Below are positions 25,347 to 36,373 of a stretch of 64,000 nucleotides of DNA, one piece after another. The notes beneath the pieces were generated by a model. It saw only the letters and a program-made list of their open reading frames with translations. It ran no database searches and was not told the DNA's origin. The stretch's first letter is position 1; every line of letters starts with the position of its first letter. The translations under genes and the position numbers were made by a program. The stretch comes from DASRHY01 sp035650275 (GTDB lineage Bacteria > Actinomycetota > Actinomycetes > Propionibacteriales > Kribbellaceae): contig DASRHY010000129.1 in NCBI GenBank assembly GCA_035650275.1, positions 14,243-78,242 of the forward strand. Reading direction: 5' to 3'.

Positions 25347-26477
25347 TCAGAGTAGCGGCGGCTCCACGTTGAAGCTGCGCAGTGAGGCCAGCCCGTCGGC
25401 GTACCAGTACACCTCGGTGACCGACGCCGGCCGCAGCTCCATCCGGAAGATCGACCCCATCGGGGCCTGCAGCACAGACCGCACCATCAGCTTGATCGGC
25501 GTCACGTGGGTGACCACCACGACGGTCTTGCCCGGGTACGCCGAGAGCACCGCGTCGCGGGCCATCCGGACCCGGCGGCCGACCTGGTCGAACGACTCGC
25601 CACCGGGTGGCGCGACCCCGGTCGACTCCAACCACGCGTTCAGCTGGTCCGGCCACTTGCGCTGCACCTCGGCGAACGTGTACCCGTCCCAGTCGCCGAA
25701 CGAGCACTCCTGCCAGCCCTCGGTCACCACCGGCTCCAGCCGCAGCGCGGCACCGATCGCGGCCGCGGTCTCCCGGGTCCGGCGCATCGGCGAGCAGAGC
25801 AGCGCGTCCACCCCGCCGACCATCGACAGGTACGACGCGGCCGCCAGCGCCTGCGCCTGACCGGTCTCGTTCAGCCCCGGGTCCGCACCGCCCGCGCCGG
25901 AGAACCGCTTGTCCACAGTGTGCGGGGTCTCGCCGTGCCGCACCAGGATGACCCGCGTGGGCGGCTGGTCGACCGCCGTACCCCAGCCCTGGACCGCCTT
26001 CTGCAGGTCCGACGGCTCCTTCGGCACCGCCTGGTCAGGCAGTGCCGCCAGCGGTTTTGGGGGAATGTGCTTCCCGTCCAGTGCCATGTTCGCGAGCGCG
26101 TCGGCGGCGGAGTTCTCGACTCGCGGTACCCAGGTCCACTCGGTGCCGAGCGGTGCCAGCGACTGCGCCCGGACCGCCAGCGGGCGCATGTCCGGGTGCT
26201 TGATCTTCCACCGGCCGGCCATCTGCTCGATGACCAGCTTGGAGTCCATCCGGACCTCGATCTCCGCGTCCGGCGCGACCTCCTGGGCCAGCTCCAGGCC
26301 CGCGATCAGACCGTTGTACTCGGCAACGTTGTTCGTCGCGACGCCGATCGTCTCACCGACCTGTGCGAGCACCTCGCCGGTGTCCGCGTCCCGCACCAAC
26401 GCTCCGTACGCCGCCGGGCCCGGGTTGCCGCGGGAGCCGCCGTCGGCCTCGACGATGACGCGTGCCGGGCCGGTCAT
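25347..26477 (-). CDS. Bifunctional RNase HI / histidine phosphatase
   Basis: 376 residues from ATG 26477, which overlaps the upstream zinc-ribbon stop (ATGA). Residues 1-135 are an RNase H type 1 domain: IVEADGGSRGNPGPAAYG, NNVAEYNGLIAGLELA, VRMDSKLVIEQM and the final Asp in ENSAADALAN. Residues 170-376 are a phosphoglycerate-mutase-like phosphatase: RVILVRHGETPHTV with the phosphohistidine, CSPMRRTRETA, and VVVVTHVTPIK. The mycobacterial orthologue combines RNase H with acid or alpha-ribazole phosphatase (CobC-like) activity. It would clear RNA-DNA hybrids and dephosphorylate a small molecule, possibly in cobalamin synthesis. Confidence 0.93.
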   Translation of the reverse strand: MTGPARVIVEADGGSRGNPGPAAYGALVRDADTGEVLAQVGETIGVATNNVAEYNGLIAGLELAQEVAPDAEIEVRMDSKLVIEQMAGRWKIKHPDMRPLAVRAQSLAPLGTEWTWVPRVENSAADALANMALDGKHIPPKPLAALPDQAVPKEPSDLQKAVQGWGTAVDQPPTRVILVRHGETPHTVDKRFSGAGGADPGLNETGQAQALAAASYLSMVGGVDALLCSPMRRTRETAAAIGAALRLEPVVTEGWQECSFGDWDGYTFAEVQRKWPDQLNAWLESTGVAPPGGESFDQVGRRVRMARDAVLSAYPGKTVVVVTHVTPIKLMVRSVLQAPMGSIFRMELRPASVTEVYWYADGLASLRSFNVEPPLL

Positions 26478-27262
26478 ACCGCGCTGTCGGAGGTCCGGAC
26501 CAGGATCCGGCCGCACTCCTCGCAGCGCAGCACGGTGTTCGGGTCCGCGGCGGCGATCCGGGACAGGTCCGACGGGTTGAGCTCCATCCGGCAGCCCATG
26601 CAGCGCTTGCCGACCAGCTTGCCGGCGCCGATCCCGCCCATCCGCTCGCGCAGCTTGGTGTATGTCGCCACCAGGTCCGCGGGCAGCTCGCCGACGGCCA
26701 CGGCGCGGCGCTCGGTCAGTGATGCGCGCTGCTCGTCCAGCTCCTTGGTGGTGCCGTCCCGGCTGGACTCCAGCCCGGCCTGCCGGTCGGCGAGCTCGGC
26801 GGTCTTCGCGCTCAGCTCACGCTGCCGCATCTCGGCCGTCTCCAGCCGCTCCATCACCTCGAGCTCGGCATCCTCGAGATCGGCGATCCGCCGGTCCAGC
26901 GACACGATCTCGTGCTGAAGGCCCTCGAGCTCCTTCGGGGTCGAGACCCGGCCACCGTCGAGCCGCTCCTGGTCCCGGGTACGCCGCGCGCGCACCTGCT
27001 CCACGTCGGTGTCGGCCTTCTTCTGCTCGCGCTGCAGGTCGCTCACGTCGGTCTCGACCGCGACCAGCTGGCGGTCGACGGAGGCGCGCTCCTTCGCAAG
27101 CTGCTGCAGCGCCGCCAGCTCGGGCAGCGTCGCGCGCTTGTGCGCGATCTGGTCGAGCTGCAGGTCGAGATCCTGCAGGTCCAGCAGCCGGTGTTGTACG
27201 GCGGGCGGCGTTCCTGGCGACTGCGCGTTCAGGGGTCCGGCTCCTTCAGTTGTCAGGCTCAC
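26474..27262 (-). CDS. Coiled-coil C4-type zinc-ribbon protein
   Basis: Up to 262 residues. Residues ~30-200 form a long coiled coil (LLDLQDLDLQLDQIAHKRAT; LQREQKKADTDVEQVRARRT). The C-terminus carries a zinc ribbon, CMGC near residue 218 and CEEC near 247. Family members (Cj-type DksA-like/C4 zinc ribbon) bind nucleic acid, but their exact role is unknown. The GTG at 27262 overlaps the Nif3 stop as GTGA. Homology to family N-termini and a GAAGGAG site placed eight bases before a CTG at 27232 suggest that the real start may be that CTG (252 residues). It is the third gene of a run with overlapping stops and starts. Confidence 0.87.
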   Translation of the reverse strand: MSLTTEGAGPLNAQSPGTPPAVQHRLLDLQDLDLQLDQIAHKRATLPELAALQQLAKERASVDRQLVAVETDVSDLQREQKKADTDVEQVRARRTRDQERLDGGRVSTPKELEGLQHEIVSLDRRIADLEDAELEVMERLETAEMRQRELSAKTAELADRQAGLESSRDGTTKELDEQRASLTERRAVAVGELPADLVATYTKLRERMGGIGAGKLVGKRCMGCRMELNPSDLSRIAAADPNTVLRCEECGRILVRTSDSAV

Positions 27263-28395
27263 GACGCCCGGAAGGTCCACGCGTCGGTGCAGATCGTAGA
27301 GACCAGAGTCTCCACGGTACTGCCCCGGTCTGCCAAGGCACCGGCCAGCAACCGTTCGGCGTCCGCGAGCCACGGCCACTCGCTGGCCCAGTGCGCGACA
27401 TCGACCAGCGCGGGCGCGTCGTACGCACGCGCCTCGGTGGCGGGATGGTGCCGCAGGTCGGCGGTCACGTAGGCGTCCACGCCGGCCGCGCGCACCCGGT
27501 CGAACTCGCTGTCTCCCGCGCCGCCGACCACCGCGACGGCCGAGATCTGCCGGGACGGGTCGCCGGATACCCGGACCCCGTGCTCGGTCGCCGGCAGCGC
27601 CGCCGCCACCCTTGCCGCGAAGTCGCGCAGCGGCTCCGGCTCCGGCAGTACGCCGACCCGGCCGCCGCCGGTGTTGCCGGGGAGCGCGGCCAGCTCGAAG
27701 ACGTCGTACGCCGGCTCCTCGTAGGAGTGCGCCGCCCGCAGCGCCTCGACCACGGCCCGGCGGCGGTGCCGCGGCAGCACCATCTCCACCCGGGCCTCGG
27801 TGACCCGCTCGACCGCGCCGACGTCGCCGAGCGTCGGGTTCGCACCGGCCAGCGGGCGGAACGTGCCCTCGCCGGTGGTCGACCAGGCACAGCGCTCGTA
27901 CTCGCCGATCCGCCCGGCTCCCGAGTCCGCGAGCGCGTCGATCAGTGCCGCGGCCTCGTCGACGGGGACGAACACGACCAGCTTGTCCATCGCGTCGGCC
28001 GGCAGCGGCTTCAGCGGCCTCAGGTCGCGCAGGCCGAGCGCGGCGGCGAGTGCGTCGCTGACGCCCGGGTTCGCGTTGTCGGCGTTGGTATGGCAGACGT
28101 GCAGCGCGGTTCCGGACGCGATCAGGTCGTGCACGAGCCGGCCCTTCGGCGTGGTGGCGGCGACGCTGTTCACGCCGCGCAACAGCAGCGGGTGGTGCGC
28201 CACCACCAGGTCCGCGTCCCAGCCGATCGCCTCGTCCACGACCGCCCGCATCGGGTCGACGGCGAACAGCACGCGTCGTACCGGCTGCTCCGGATCCCCG
28301 GTCACCAGCCCGACCGCGTCCCAGCTCTCCGCCAGCGACGGCGGGTACAGCCGGTCGAGGGTCGCGACGACATCCGCAAGCGTTGGCGTGGTCAC
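27259..28395 (-). CDS. Nif3-like dinuclear metal-center protein
   Basis: 378 residues from a GTG that overlaps the upstream NagZ-like stop (GTGA); an ATG nine bases earlier is possible. Features of the Nif3/YbgI family: ESWDAVGLVTGDPEQPVRRV near residue 27, the metal ligands VVAHHPLLLRGV near 70, HVCHTNADNANPG near 105, and VTADLRHHPATEARAYDAPALVD H near 320. The inserted middle domain (residues ~125-230, KLVVFVPVDEAAALIDALA) is the PII-like CutA-type domain of the longer family members. Possibly a GTP cyclohydrolase-I-type-2-like hydrolase; activity is not settled. Confidence 0.9.
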   Translation of the reverse strand: MTTPTLADVVATLDRLYPPSLAESWDAVGLVTGDPEQPVRRVLFAVDPMRAVVDEAIGWDADLVVAHHPLLLRGVNSVAATTPKGRLVHDLIASGTALHVCHTNADNANPGVSDALAAALGLRDLRPLKPLPADAMDKLVVFVPVDEAAALIDALADSGAGRIGEYERCAWSTTGEGTFRPLAGANPTLGDVGAVERVTEARVEMVLPRHRRRAVVEALRAAHSYEEPAYDVFELAALPGNTGGGRVGVLPEPEPLRDFAARVAAALPATEHGVRVSGDPSRQISAVAVVGGAGDSEFDRVRAAGVDAYVTADLRHHPATEARAYDAPALVDVAHWASEWPWLADAERLLAGALADRGSTVETLVSTICTDAWTFRAS

Positions 28396-29954
28396 CCGCC
28401 CCATCTTGCCCTGCCGTGCGTCAGGGACTCGGCGACGGCGTGCAGGACGACCAGGTTGCGGCCGCTGGTGACGACGGCCGGTACGCCGTCGGGGACCAGG
28501 GCTCGGTCCTCGGGGATGCCGGTGCACAGTACGACGACCGGCCCGGCGTGGGCGGCCAGCAGCCGGCCCAGCGCGTCCGCCATCCACGGGGTCCGGACGG
28601 CATCCTGCACGGCGACCAGCAGGGCACGTCCGGAGGCGTTCGCCACGGCTGCACCGATCGCGCCCGGGTCGTGCTGCCGGACCACGACCCCCTCCGACGG
28701 CGGTGCGAACAGCTCCGGGAGGCCGTCGAAGTACGGGCGCCAGGCGGGGTGGACCGGCTGGGCCAGGTCGACCACGTACGGCGCCGGGCCGAGCCGGGGA
28801 ACGTCCTGGCCCGCGACCACCCGGCGCGCGACCTCGCGGACCACGGCTCCAGGCTCCGGATGGGGAACATCCGCGTCACCCGGTGACGAGAAGACTCCCC
28901 GCTCGCCGTCATAGACCGCGGACCGCCGGCCGGACAGGTCCGCGCCGAGGCGTCGTACCCGGTCCGCGGCCTCCACCAGGCGCCCGGCCGGCAGGCTGCC
29001 GTTTCCGACGGCATCGACCAGGGCCGCCGTGAGCGCCGCTGGATCGGCGTCGGCGGTCGCGACCATCGCCAGGTCCGCGCCCGCCGTGATCGACTCCACC
29101 GCGGCCTGCTCGATCGACCGGTCCGCGGTGATCCCACGCATCTCCAGCGCATCGGTGGTGACCACACCCGTGAACCCGAGCTCGTCGCGGAGCAGGCCGG
29201 TGAGCAACCGGCGGGACAGCGTCGCCGGCACCGTGTCGTAGTCGGAGAACACGATGTGCGCACTCATCACCAGATCCACCCCCGCGGCGATCGCGGCCGC
29301 GAACGGTGGTAGCTCGACGGCGGCGACCTCCTCGGCCCAGCGGTCCACGTGCGGCAGGGCAAGGTGCGAGTCGACCGCGACGTCGCCGTGGCCCGGGAAG
29401 TGCTTGGCGCAGGCCGCGATACCGGCCTCGTGCACACCGGCGACGAACGCGGCTCCGTGCCGTGACACCACGTCCGGACCGGTCCCGAACGAGCGGGTGG
29501 AGATGATCGGGTTCGCCGGATTGCTGTTCACGTCCACCGACGGCGCCAGCATCACGTCGATGCCGAGCCCGGCCAGCAGCACACCGGCCTCGCGAGCGCT
29601 GGCCCGGGTCAGCGCCGGGTCGTCCAGGTCCCCGAGGCAGCGCGGTGACGCCAGCGGCCATCGGCTCACCGCGGACAGGGGACTGAACTCGCCGCCCTCG
29701 TGGTCGATCGCGACCAGGACGTCGGCGCGTTCCGCCCGCAGCGCCGCCGTCAGGGCTGTGAGCTGCTCGGCGTCGCGGACGTTGCGGGTGAACAGCACGA
29801 CACCACCGAGGCCGCCCGCGACCGCGCGGAGCAGCGCGTCCGGCGGCGTCGTACCGGCGAAGCCCACGACCAGCGCGCGGGCGGCGTAGCGGGTCAGATC
29901 CTCCGCCGTCATCGCATCACTGTCAGGAGGCCGCGCGACGTGATCGGATGACAT
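28392..29954 (-). CDS. Glycoside hydrolase family 3, NagZ-like beta-N-acetylhexosaminidase
   Basis: 520 residues. NagZ hallmarks are present: LVAIDHEGGEFSPL near residue 80, the catalytic His-Asp loop KHFPGHGDVAVDSH near 185, and the nucleophile Asp in VVTTDALEMRGI near 267. The first ~350 residues form the barrel; the C-terminal part is the flexible second domain of the longer Gram-positive type. The enzyme removes terminal GlcNAc from muropeptides or chitooligosaccharides. No signal peptide is present, so it acts in the cytoplasm. The start ATG 29954 lies inside 5-bp inverted arms TGACA/TGTCA (29949-29953, 29959-29963), a possible operator. ATG 29912 is an alternative start. Confidence 0.9.
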   Translation of the reverse strand: MSSDHVARPPDSDAMTAEDLTRYAARALVVGFAGTTPPDALLRAVAGGLGGVVLFTRNVRDAEQLTALTAALRAERADVLVAIDHEGGEFSPLSAVSRWPLASPRCLGDLDDPALTRASAREAGVLLAGLGIDVMLAPSVDVNSNPANPIISTRSFGTGPDVVSRHGAAFVAGVHEAGIAACAKHFPGHGDVAVDSHLALPHVDRWAEEVAAVELPPFAAAIAAGVDLVMSAHIVFSDYDTVPATLSRRLLTGLLRDELGFTGVVTTDALEMRGITADRSIEQAAVESITAGADLAMVATADADPAALTAALVDAVGNGSLPAGRLVEAADRVRRLGADLSGRRSAVYDGERGVFSSPGDADVPHPEPGAVVREVARRVVAGQDVPRLGPAPYVVDLAQPVHPAWRPYFDGLPELFAPPSEGVVVRQHDPGAIGAAVANASGRALLVAVQDAVRTPWMADALGRLLAAHAGPVVVLCTGIPEDRALVPDGVPAVVTSGRNLVVLHAVAESLTHGRARWGG

Positions 29955-30233
29955 ACGTTGTCAATGGCGGTCGGCAGCGGGATTGCTCGGGTCGACATGC
30001 AGGTCTCCCACGGCTTTCATGCCCAGACATCCCATTTGTCTTTTCCGCGTGCATCGCCCTCCGGACGCTGGGAAGATAACGTTGTCTTCACTCGTCCACC
30101 GCCGTCGGAGCCTCTCGGTGACACTTCGGATCACTCATCCTTCCGCACCCCAACCGCCCGGCACCGTCGGGCGGACACGAGGCGCGTCCCGGTGGACACT
30201 GTGTAACTGCATCAGCCTTGACGGGGGGACCCT
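29955..30233. promoter_or_regulatory. Divergent promoter region between the NagZ-like and ROK genes
   Basis: 279 bases without a believable gene. It holds the near-palindrome at 30072-30089 described separately and a GGGGGGACC ribosome binding site just before the ROK start. No clear -35/-10 pair was recognised. Confidence 0.45.
30072..30089. promoter_or_regulatory. Candidate repressor operator
   Basis: GAAGATAACGTTGTCTTC is an 18-bp palindrome with a single mismatched pair. It sits about 145 bases before the ROK gene and 117 bases before the NagZ-like gene, between two genes of amino-sugar or sugar metabolism. The cognate regulator is unknown. Confidence 0.4.
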
Positions 30234-31148
30234 ATGACCGACCGCACCGTGCTGGCGATCGACATCGGCGGCACCAAGCTCGCCGCCGCGATCGTCGGCG
30301 AGGACGGCACCGTGATCAGCAAGGACCGTACGCCGACCCCGAAGGAGGGGCCCGACCAGGTGTTCGCCGCGCTGCGGACACTCGCGGACGGGGTCCGCGG
30401 CGAGGCCCGCCCGCTGGCCGTGGGGATCGGCTCGGCCGGCCCGCTGGACACCGAGCGCGGCCTGGTCTCGCCGGTGAACATCCCGGGCTGGCGCAAGTTC
30501 CCGCTGGTGGACCGGGTCCGTGAAGCGGTCGGCGACGTCCCGGTCACGCTCGGCGTCGACGCTCACTGCTTCGCGCTCGGCGAGTTCTGGACCGGCGCCG
30601 GCCGCAACGTCGACCACCTGCTCGGCATCGTGGTGTCCACCGGCGTCGGCGGCGGCATCGTGATGGACGGCCGGCGGCTGCTCGGCCGGTCCGGCAACGC
30701 CGCGCACATCGGCCACCTGGTCGTGGACCAGAACGGCGAGGCCTGCGCCTGCGGCTCGTACGGCTGCGTGGAGACGTACGCCAGCGGACCGCGGATGGTC
30801 GCACGCGCCCGGCAGCAAGGCTGGCGGCCGGGCCAGCCGCACGCGGACGCAGAGGCGCTGTCCGCCGACGCCGAGGCCGGCGACGAGGTCGCGCAGCGGG
30901 TATTCGACGACGGCGCCCAGGCGCTTGCCGCAGGCATCGTCTCCACTGCCGCCACGGTCGACCTGAACTTCGTGGTGATCGGCGGCGGGGTCTCGAAGGC
31001 CGGCCCGGTGCTGTTCGACCCGCTGCAGCGCTGGGTCAAGCGGCTGGCCCAACTGCCGTACGTCAGCGACCTCACGGTGCGTCCCGCGCTGCTCGAGAAC
31101 GCCGGACTCGTGGGTGCCGCAAAGCTCGCCTGGGAGAGCCTCGGCTGA
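30234..31148 (+). CDS. ROK family sugar kinase (glucokinase-like)
   Basis: 304 residues. ATP site LAIDIGGTKLAAAIVGEDGT at residues 7-26, the sugar site around VGIGSAGPLD and GVDAHCFALGEFWTG, the second phosphate loop VVSTGVGGGIVMDG, and the ROK zinc motif CACGSYGCVET near 180. It lacks a DNA-binding N-terminus, so it is a kinase and not a repressor. Glucose is the usual substrate in actinobacteria, but N-acetylglucosamine or N-acetylmannosamine cannot be excluded, particularly with a NagZ-like gene diverging upstream. A GGGGGG-type ribosome binding site precedes the ATG. Transcription is closed by the hairpin at 31381. Confidence 0.92.
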   Translation: MTDRTVLAIDIGGTKLAAAIVGEDGTVISKDRTPTPKEGPDQVFAALRTLADGVRGEARPLAVGIGSAGPLDTERGLVSPVNIPGWRKFPLVDRVREAVGDVPVTLGVDAHCFALGEFWTGAGRNVDHLLGIVVSTGVGGGIVMDGRRLLGRSGNAAHIGHLVVDQNGEACACGSYGCVETYASGPRMVARARQQGWRPGQPHADAEALSADAEAGDEVAQRVFDDGAQALAAGIVSTAATVDLNFVVIGGGVSKAGPVLFDPLQRWVKRLAQLPYVSDLTVRPALLENAGLVGAAKLAWESLG

Positions 31149-31380
31149 CGTACTGCCCGAACTTGTTCGGCCCGCGGCTCCGGAACTGCTCCCATCGCCT
31201 GGATCGCGCATCCGAGTTCGCTCCTACGCGCTATTCCACGCACTTTCACGCAATTTACAGAAAGTCACCAATCCGCTGTAACGCCGGGCCTTGTTCACCC
31301 GATGTGACGGGTGGATGGGGTGGGGGGCACAACATCCAGGGCAATCTGGGGGGACCTGCAAAGGCCGGGGATTGCCTGGT

Positions 31381-31417
31381 TGCGGGTGTGGTGAAGCACT
31401 GCTTCGCCACACCCGCA
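31381..31417. terminator. 17-bp hairpin with three-base loop
   Basis: TGCGGGTGTGGTGAAGC at 31381-31397 pairs with GCTTCGCCACACCCGCA at 31401-31417 around ACT. Only one position is a G-U-type pair. It is the most stable hairpin in the gap and probably ends the ROK transcript. Confidence 0.75.
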
Positions 31418-31526
31418 TGCAGTTCAGATACGGGATATTGTCGCCAGGTACGCCCACGTGCCGGCAACTACACAGCGGACGAGCGGTCCTCAGGAGGGAT
31501 GAGGATCCTCGTCGGGTTCCGCGCCG

Positions 31527-31585
31527 CGGATGGCGTCTCACCAGCAAGGTTGGTGGGGCCTGGTCGCTCGTGAGACCGCCATCCG
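31527..31585 (-). terminator. Inverted repeat downstream of tRNA-Val
   Basis: Arms 31527-31541 (CGGATGGCGTCTCAC) and 31570-31585 are complementary apart from one extra base. Located just after the 3' end of the minus-strand tRNA, it may end that transcript. Confidence 0.5.
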
Positions 31586-31613
31586 TGGTACGGAACGTGG
31601 TGGGCCGGGTGTG

Positions 31614-31685
31614 TGGGCGCAGACGGGTTCGAACCGCCGACATCTTGCTTGTAAGGCAAGCGCTCTACCACTGAGCTATGCGCCC
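31614..31685 (-). tRNA. tRNA-Val (anticodon UAC)
   Basis: 72-nt cloverleaf on the minus strand. The acceptor stem is GGGCGCA/TGCGCCC, the D arm AGCTCAGTGGTAGAGC, and the anticodon arm CTTGC-CTTACAA-GCAAG with anticodon TAC. The T arm is GGCGGTTCGAACCGTC. The CCA end is not encoded (CACA follows the discriminator A). Confidence 0.95.
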
Positions 31686-31702
31686 TCGGGTGCTGCGGCA
31701 GT

Positions 31703-32167
31703 TTAGCCGAGCGCGGCTAGTGCGGTGCGATAATCCTCCAGGCTGCGGGCATCCGGTAAAGCATTGACCACCGACCAGCGGATCACGCCCTCGCGGTCGA
31801 TCACGAAGGTGCCGCGCACCGCGCAGCCGCGGTCGGCGTCGAACACCCCGTACGACGAGGCGACCGCGCCGTGCGGCCAGAAATCGCTCAGCAGCCCGAA
31901 CCCGAACCTCTCCTGGTCCGACCACACCCGCAGCGCGTAGACCGGGTCGCAGGACACCGCCAGCACCTCGGTGCCGGCGCCGGTGAAAGTCGCCAGCTCG
32001 TCGCGGAGCCCGGTCAGCTCTCCGGTGCACACCCCGCTGAACGCGAACGGGTAGAACACCAGCAGCACGTTCCGGCCGCGCAGGTCCGAGAGCACGACGT
32101 CCTCGCCGTGCTGGTTCCTGCAGCGGAAGTCCGGCGCCTCGGTCCCGACCTCCGGGACGACGCTCAC
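31703..32167 (-). CDS. Thioredoxin-fold peroxiredoxin, AhpE-like
   Basis: 154 residues from a GTG overlapping the upstream stop (GTGA). The peroxidatic site is VFYPFAFSGVCTGELTGL with the reactive Cys near residue 47. The catalytic Thr is replaced in the usual Pxx(T/S)xxC pattern by PFAFSGVC, normal for AhpE. AVSCDPVYALRVWSDQE and GTFVIDREGVIRW are conserved downstream. It has a further Cys near 74 and another near 115, so an intramolecular disulfide is possible. It reduces peroxides with electrons from thiols. It is translationally coupled to DUF3052. Confidence 0.92.
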   Translation of the reverse strand: MSVVPEVGTEAPDFRCRNQHGEDVVLSDLRGRNVLLVFYPFAFSGVCTGELTGLRDELATFTGAGTEVLAVSCDPVYALRVWSDQERFGFGLLSDFWPHGAVASSYGVFDADRGCAVRGTFVIDREGVIRWSVVNALPDARSLEDYRTALAALG

Positions 32168-32613
32168 CGCTTGCTACGCGGCGACTTCGGCATCACCAGC
32201 TTGGTCGCGGCCCAGTCCTCGGTCACGCTCAGGCTGCTGGTGGTCGCCAGGCCCGCGGTCGGGGCGGACTCGGCGATCTCGCTGGCGTCGACGTACCCGT
32301 CCCGGCCGACCTTGGGCGTCATCAGCCACACCACGCCGCCGGCCTTCAGGTCGGTGAGCGCCTCGACCAGCGCGTCGACCAGGTCGCCGTCCTCGTCCCG
32401 CCACCACAGCAGCACGACGTCGACCACGTCCTCGGCGTTGTCGTCGGCGAACTCCTCGCCGGTGATGTCGGTGATCGCATCCCGGAACGCGTCGTCGCAG
32501 TCGTCGTCGTAGCCGAACTCCTGCACCATGGTGCCGGCCTCGAAGCCGAGCCGCCGGGCCGGGTTGTCCCGACCGGTCTCGCGGCTCTTGTCGTCCGCGC
32601 TGTCCGCGGTCAC
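32164..32613 (-). CDS. DUF3052 family protein
   Basis: 149 residues from GTG 32613 with AGGAGGG about eight bases upstream. It begins with a polar stretch, then GTMVQEFGYDDDCDDAFRDA and DVVLLWWRDEDGDLVDALVE. The middle reads GGVVWLMTPKVGRDGYVDAS, and the end SVTEDWAATKLVMPKSPRSK. This is an actinobacterial family found beside aceE and a peroxiredoxin gene, as here. No catalytic residues can be named. Its stop overlaps the peroxiredoxin start. Function unknown. The run of basic residues at the C-terminus is notable. Confidence 0.9.
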   Translation of the reverse strand: MTADSADDKSRETGRDNPARRLGFEAGTMVQEFGYDDDCDDAFRDAITDITGEEFADDNAEDVVDVVLLWWRDEDGDLVDALVEALTDLKAGGVVWLMTPKVGRDGYVDASEIAESAPTAGLATTSSLSVTEDWAATKLVMPKSPRSKR

Positions 32614-32812
32614 GATTCACCCTCCTCCGTCGTCAGTACCGCATACCCAATCGTGGCGTACGGCGTCGCGCAAGTATGCACGGACACGGCGTGGGACGAC
32701 CCTAGACCCTCGCCAGGCGGTCCGCGTGTGGAACCGGGTGCAGCCAGATGACAGGATTGCTGTGAGAAGACGACCCCTGTGACCAGTTGTACCAACAGAA
32801 CGGCAGGACACC

Positions 32813-35575
<2,763 letters not shown>

Positions 35576-35582
35576 GCTCACA

Positions 35583-35633
35583 GTTGCGTCCGCCGAAGTG
35601 ATGCCGGAATGTCGTCACTTCGGCGGACGCAAC
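35583..35633 (+). terminator. Perfect 19-bp hairpin after aceE
   Basis: Arms 35583-35601 (GTTGCGTCCGCCGAAGTGA) and 35615-35633 are exact complements around a 13-base loop, eight bases after the aceE stop. Outer ten bases are identical to the hairpin after panB. Confidence 0.85.
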
Positions 35634-35651
35634 GCGAGGGCCCGACGGCGC

Positions 35652-35657
35652 TAGGCT
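35652..35657 (+). promoter_or_regulatory. Putative -10 box of leaderless hemerythrin transcript
   Basis: TAGGCT, seven bases before ATG 35665; no ribosome binding site present. Confidence 0.45.
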
Positions 35658-35664
35658 CCGGGCT

Positions 35665-36300
35665 ATGACCAGTCCGATGAGCATGAACCGGGCCATCCAC
35701 GGCGCGTTCCGGCGCGACCTCGACCGTTTCGGCACCGCGCTCGCCGCCTTCCCTGCCGGCGACGCCAAGCGGGCCGGGCAGCTCAAGACCGCGTGGGACC
35801 ATTTCAACTTCGAGCTCACCCGGCACCACCTCGGCGAGCACGACATCGCCTGGCCGGCACTGCGTCAGCTCGGCGTGTCCAGCGACCTGCTCGACCAGAT
35901 GGACGCCGAGCACGACCGGCTCGCGGCCGCCCTCAAGACCGCGGACGCGGCGATGTCCGCGCTGGTCGCCACCCCCACCACCGAGGCCGCCACCGCGGCC
36001 GGTGAGGCGATCACCACGCTGCGGACGGTCGCGGACGAGCACATGAGCCACGAGGAGGCCGAGATCGAGCCGGTCTACCAGGCCAAGAAGGACACACCGC
36101 AGATGAAGCAGATGGGCCGCCAGTTCAGCCGCGGCAACCTGCTTGTCTCGGGCAACTTCATGGCCTGGGTGCAGAACGGCGCCTCCGAGGACGAGATGGC
36201 GGGGCTGCGGGACAACGTCCCGGGCCCGATCCTGGCGATCTTCGGCAACGTGGTCGGGATGCAGTACCGCCGCCAGGTCGCCCCGGTCTGGAAGAGCTGA
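35665..36300 (+). CDS. Hemerythrin-like (HHE cation-binding) domain protein
   Basis: 211 residues, all helical. Histidine and acid ligands of an HHE domain are spaced through the chain: RAIHGAFRRDL near residue 10, FELTRHHLGEHDIAWPAL near 50, MDAEHDRLAAAL near 80 and ADEHMSHEEAEIEPVY near 128. This gives a candidate non-heme di-iron site. The C-terminal third (FSRGNLLVSGNFMAWVQNGA) is characteristic of an actinobacterial subfamily. Possible roles are oxygen or nitric-oxide sensing or protection; none can be fixed here. Transcription probably begins at or next to the ATG. Confidence 0.85.
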   Translation: MTSPMSMNRAIHGAFRRDLDRFGTALAAFPAGDAKRAGQLKTAWDHFNFELTRHHLGEHDIAWPALRQLGVSSDLLDQMDAEHDRLAAALKTADAAMSALVATPTTEAATAAGEAITTLRTVADEHMSHEEAEIEPVYQAKKDTPQMKQMGRQFSRGNLLVSGNFMAWVQNGASEDEMAGLRDNVPGPILAIFGNVVGMQYRRQVAPVWKS

Positions 36301-36373
36301 CTACCCCGGCCAGGGGATCCCGGTCACCCCTCGGAGGGAGGTCGCCGGGCGGCGGCCGGGCGAGGCTGGGCGC

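Larger units (their letters stand above)
31149..31613. other. Gap between the ROK gene and tRNA-Val
   Basis: 465 bases without a believable gene. It holds small 6-bp arms CACCCG/CGGGTG near 31298-31315, the strong hairpin at 31381-31417 and the inverted repeat at 31527-31585. An unusual G-rich run lies at about 31314-31365. I could not match it to a known riboswitch. Confidence 0.5.

Noticed and set aside
26662..28914. 750-codon plus-strand open frame
   Set aside because: Arg/Ala/Pro-rich shadow of the Nif3 and zinc-ribbon genes, with no recognisable domain.
31314..31400. Riboswitch in the G-rich gap after the ROK gene
   Set aside because: I looked for c-di-AMP, cobalamin, glycine and SAM riboswitch core motifs and saw none; the only clear structure is the terminator hairpin.
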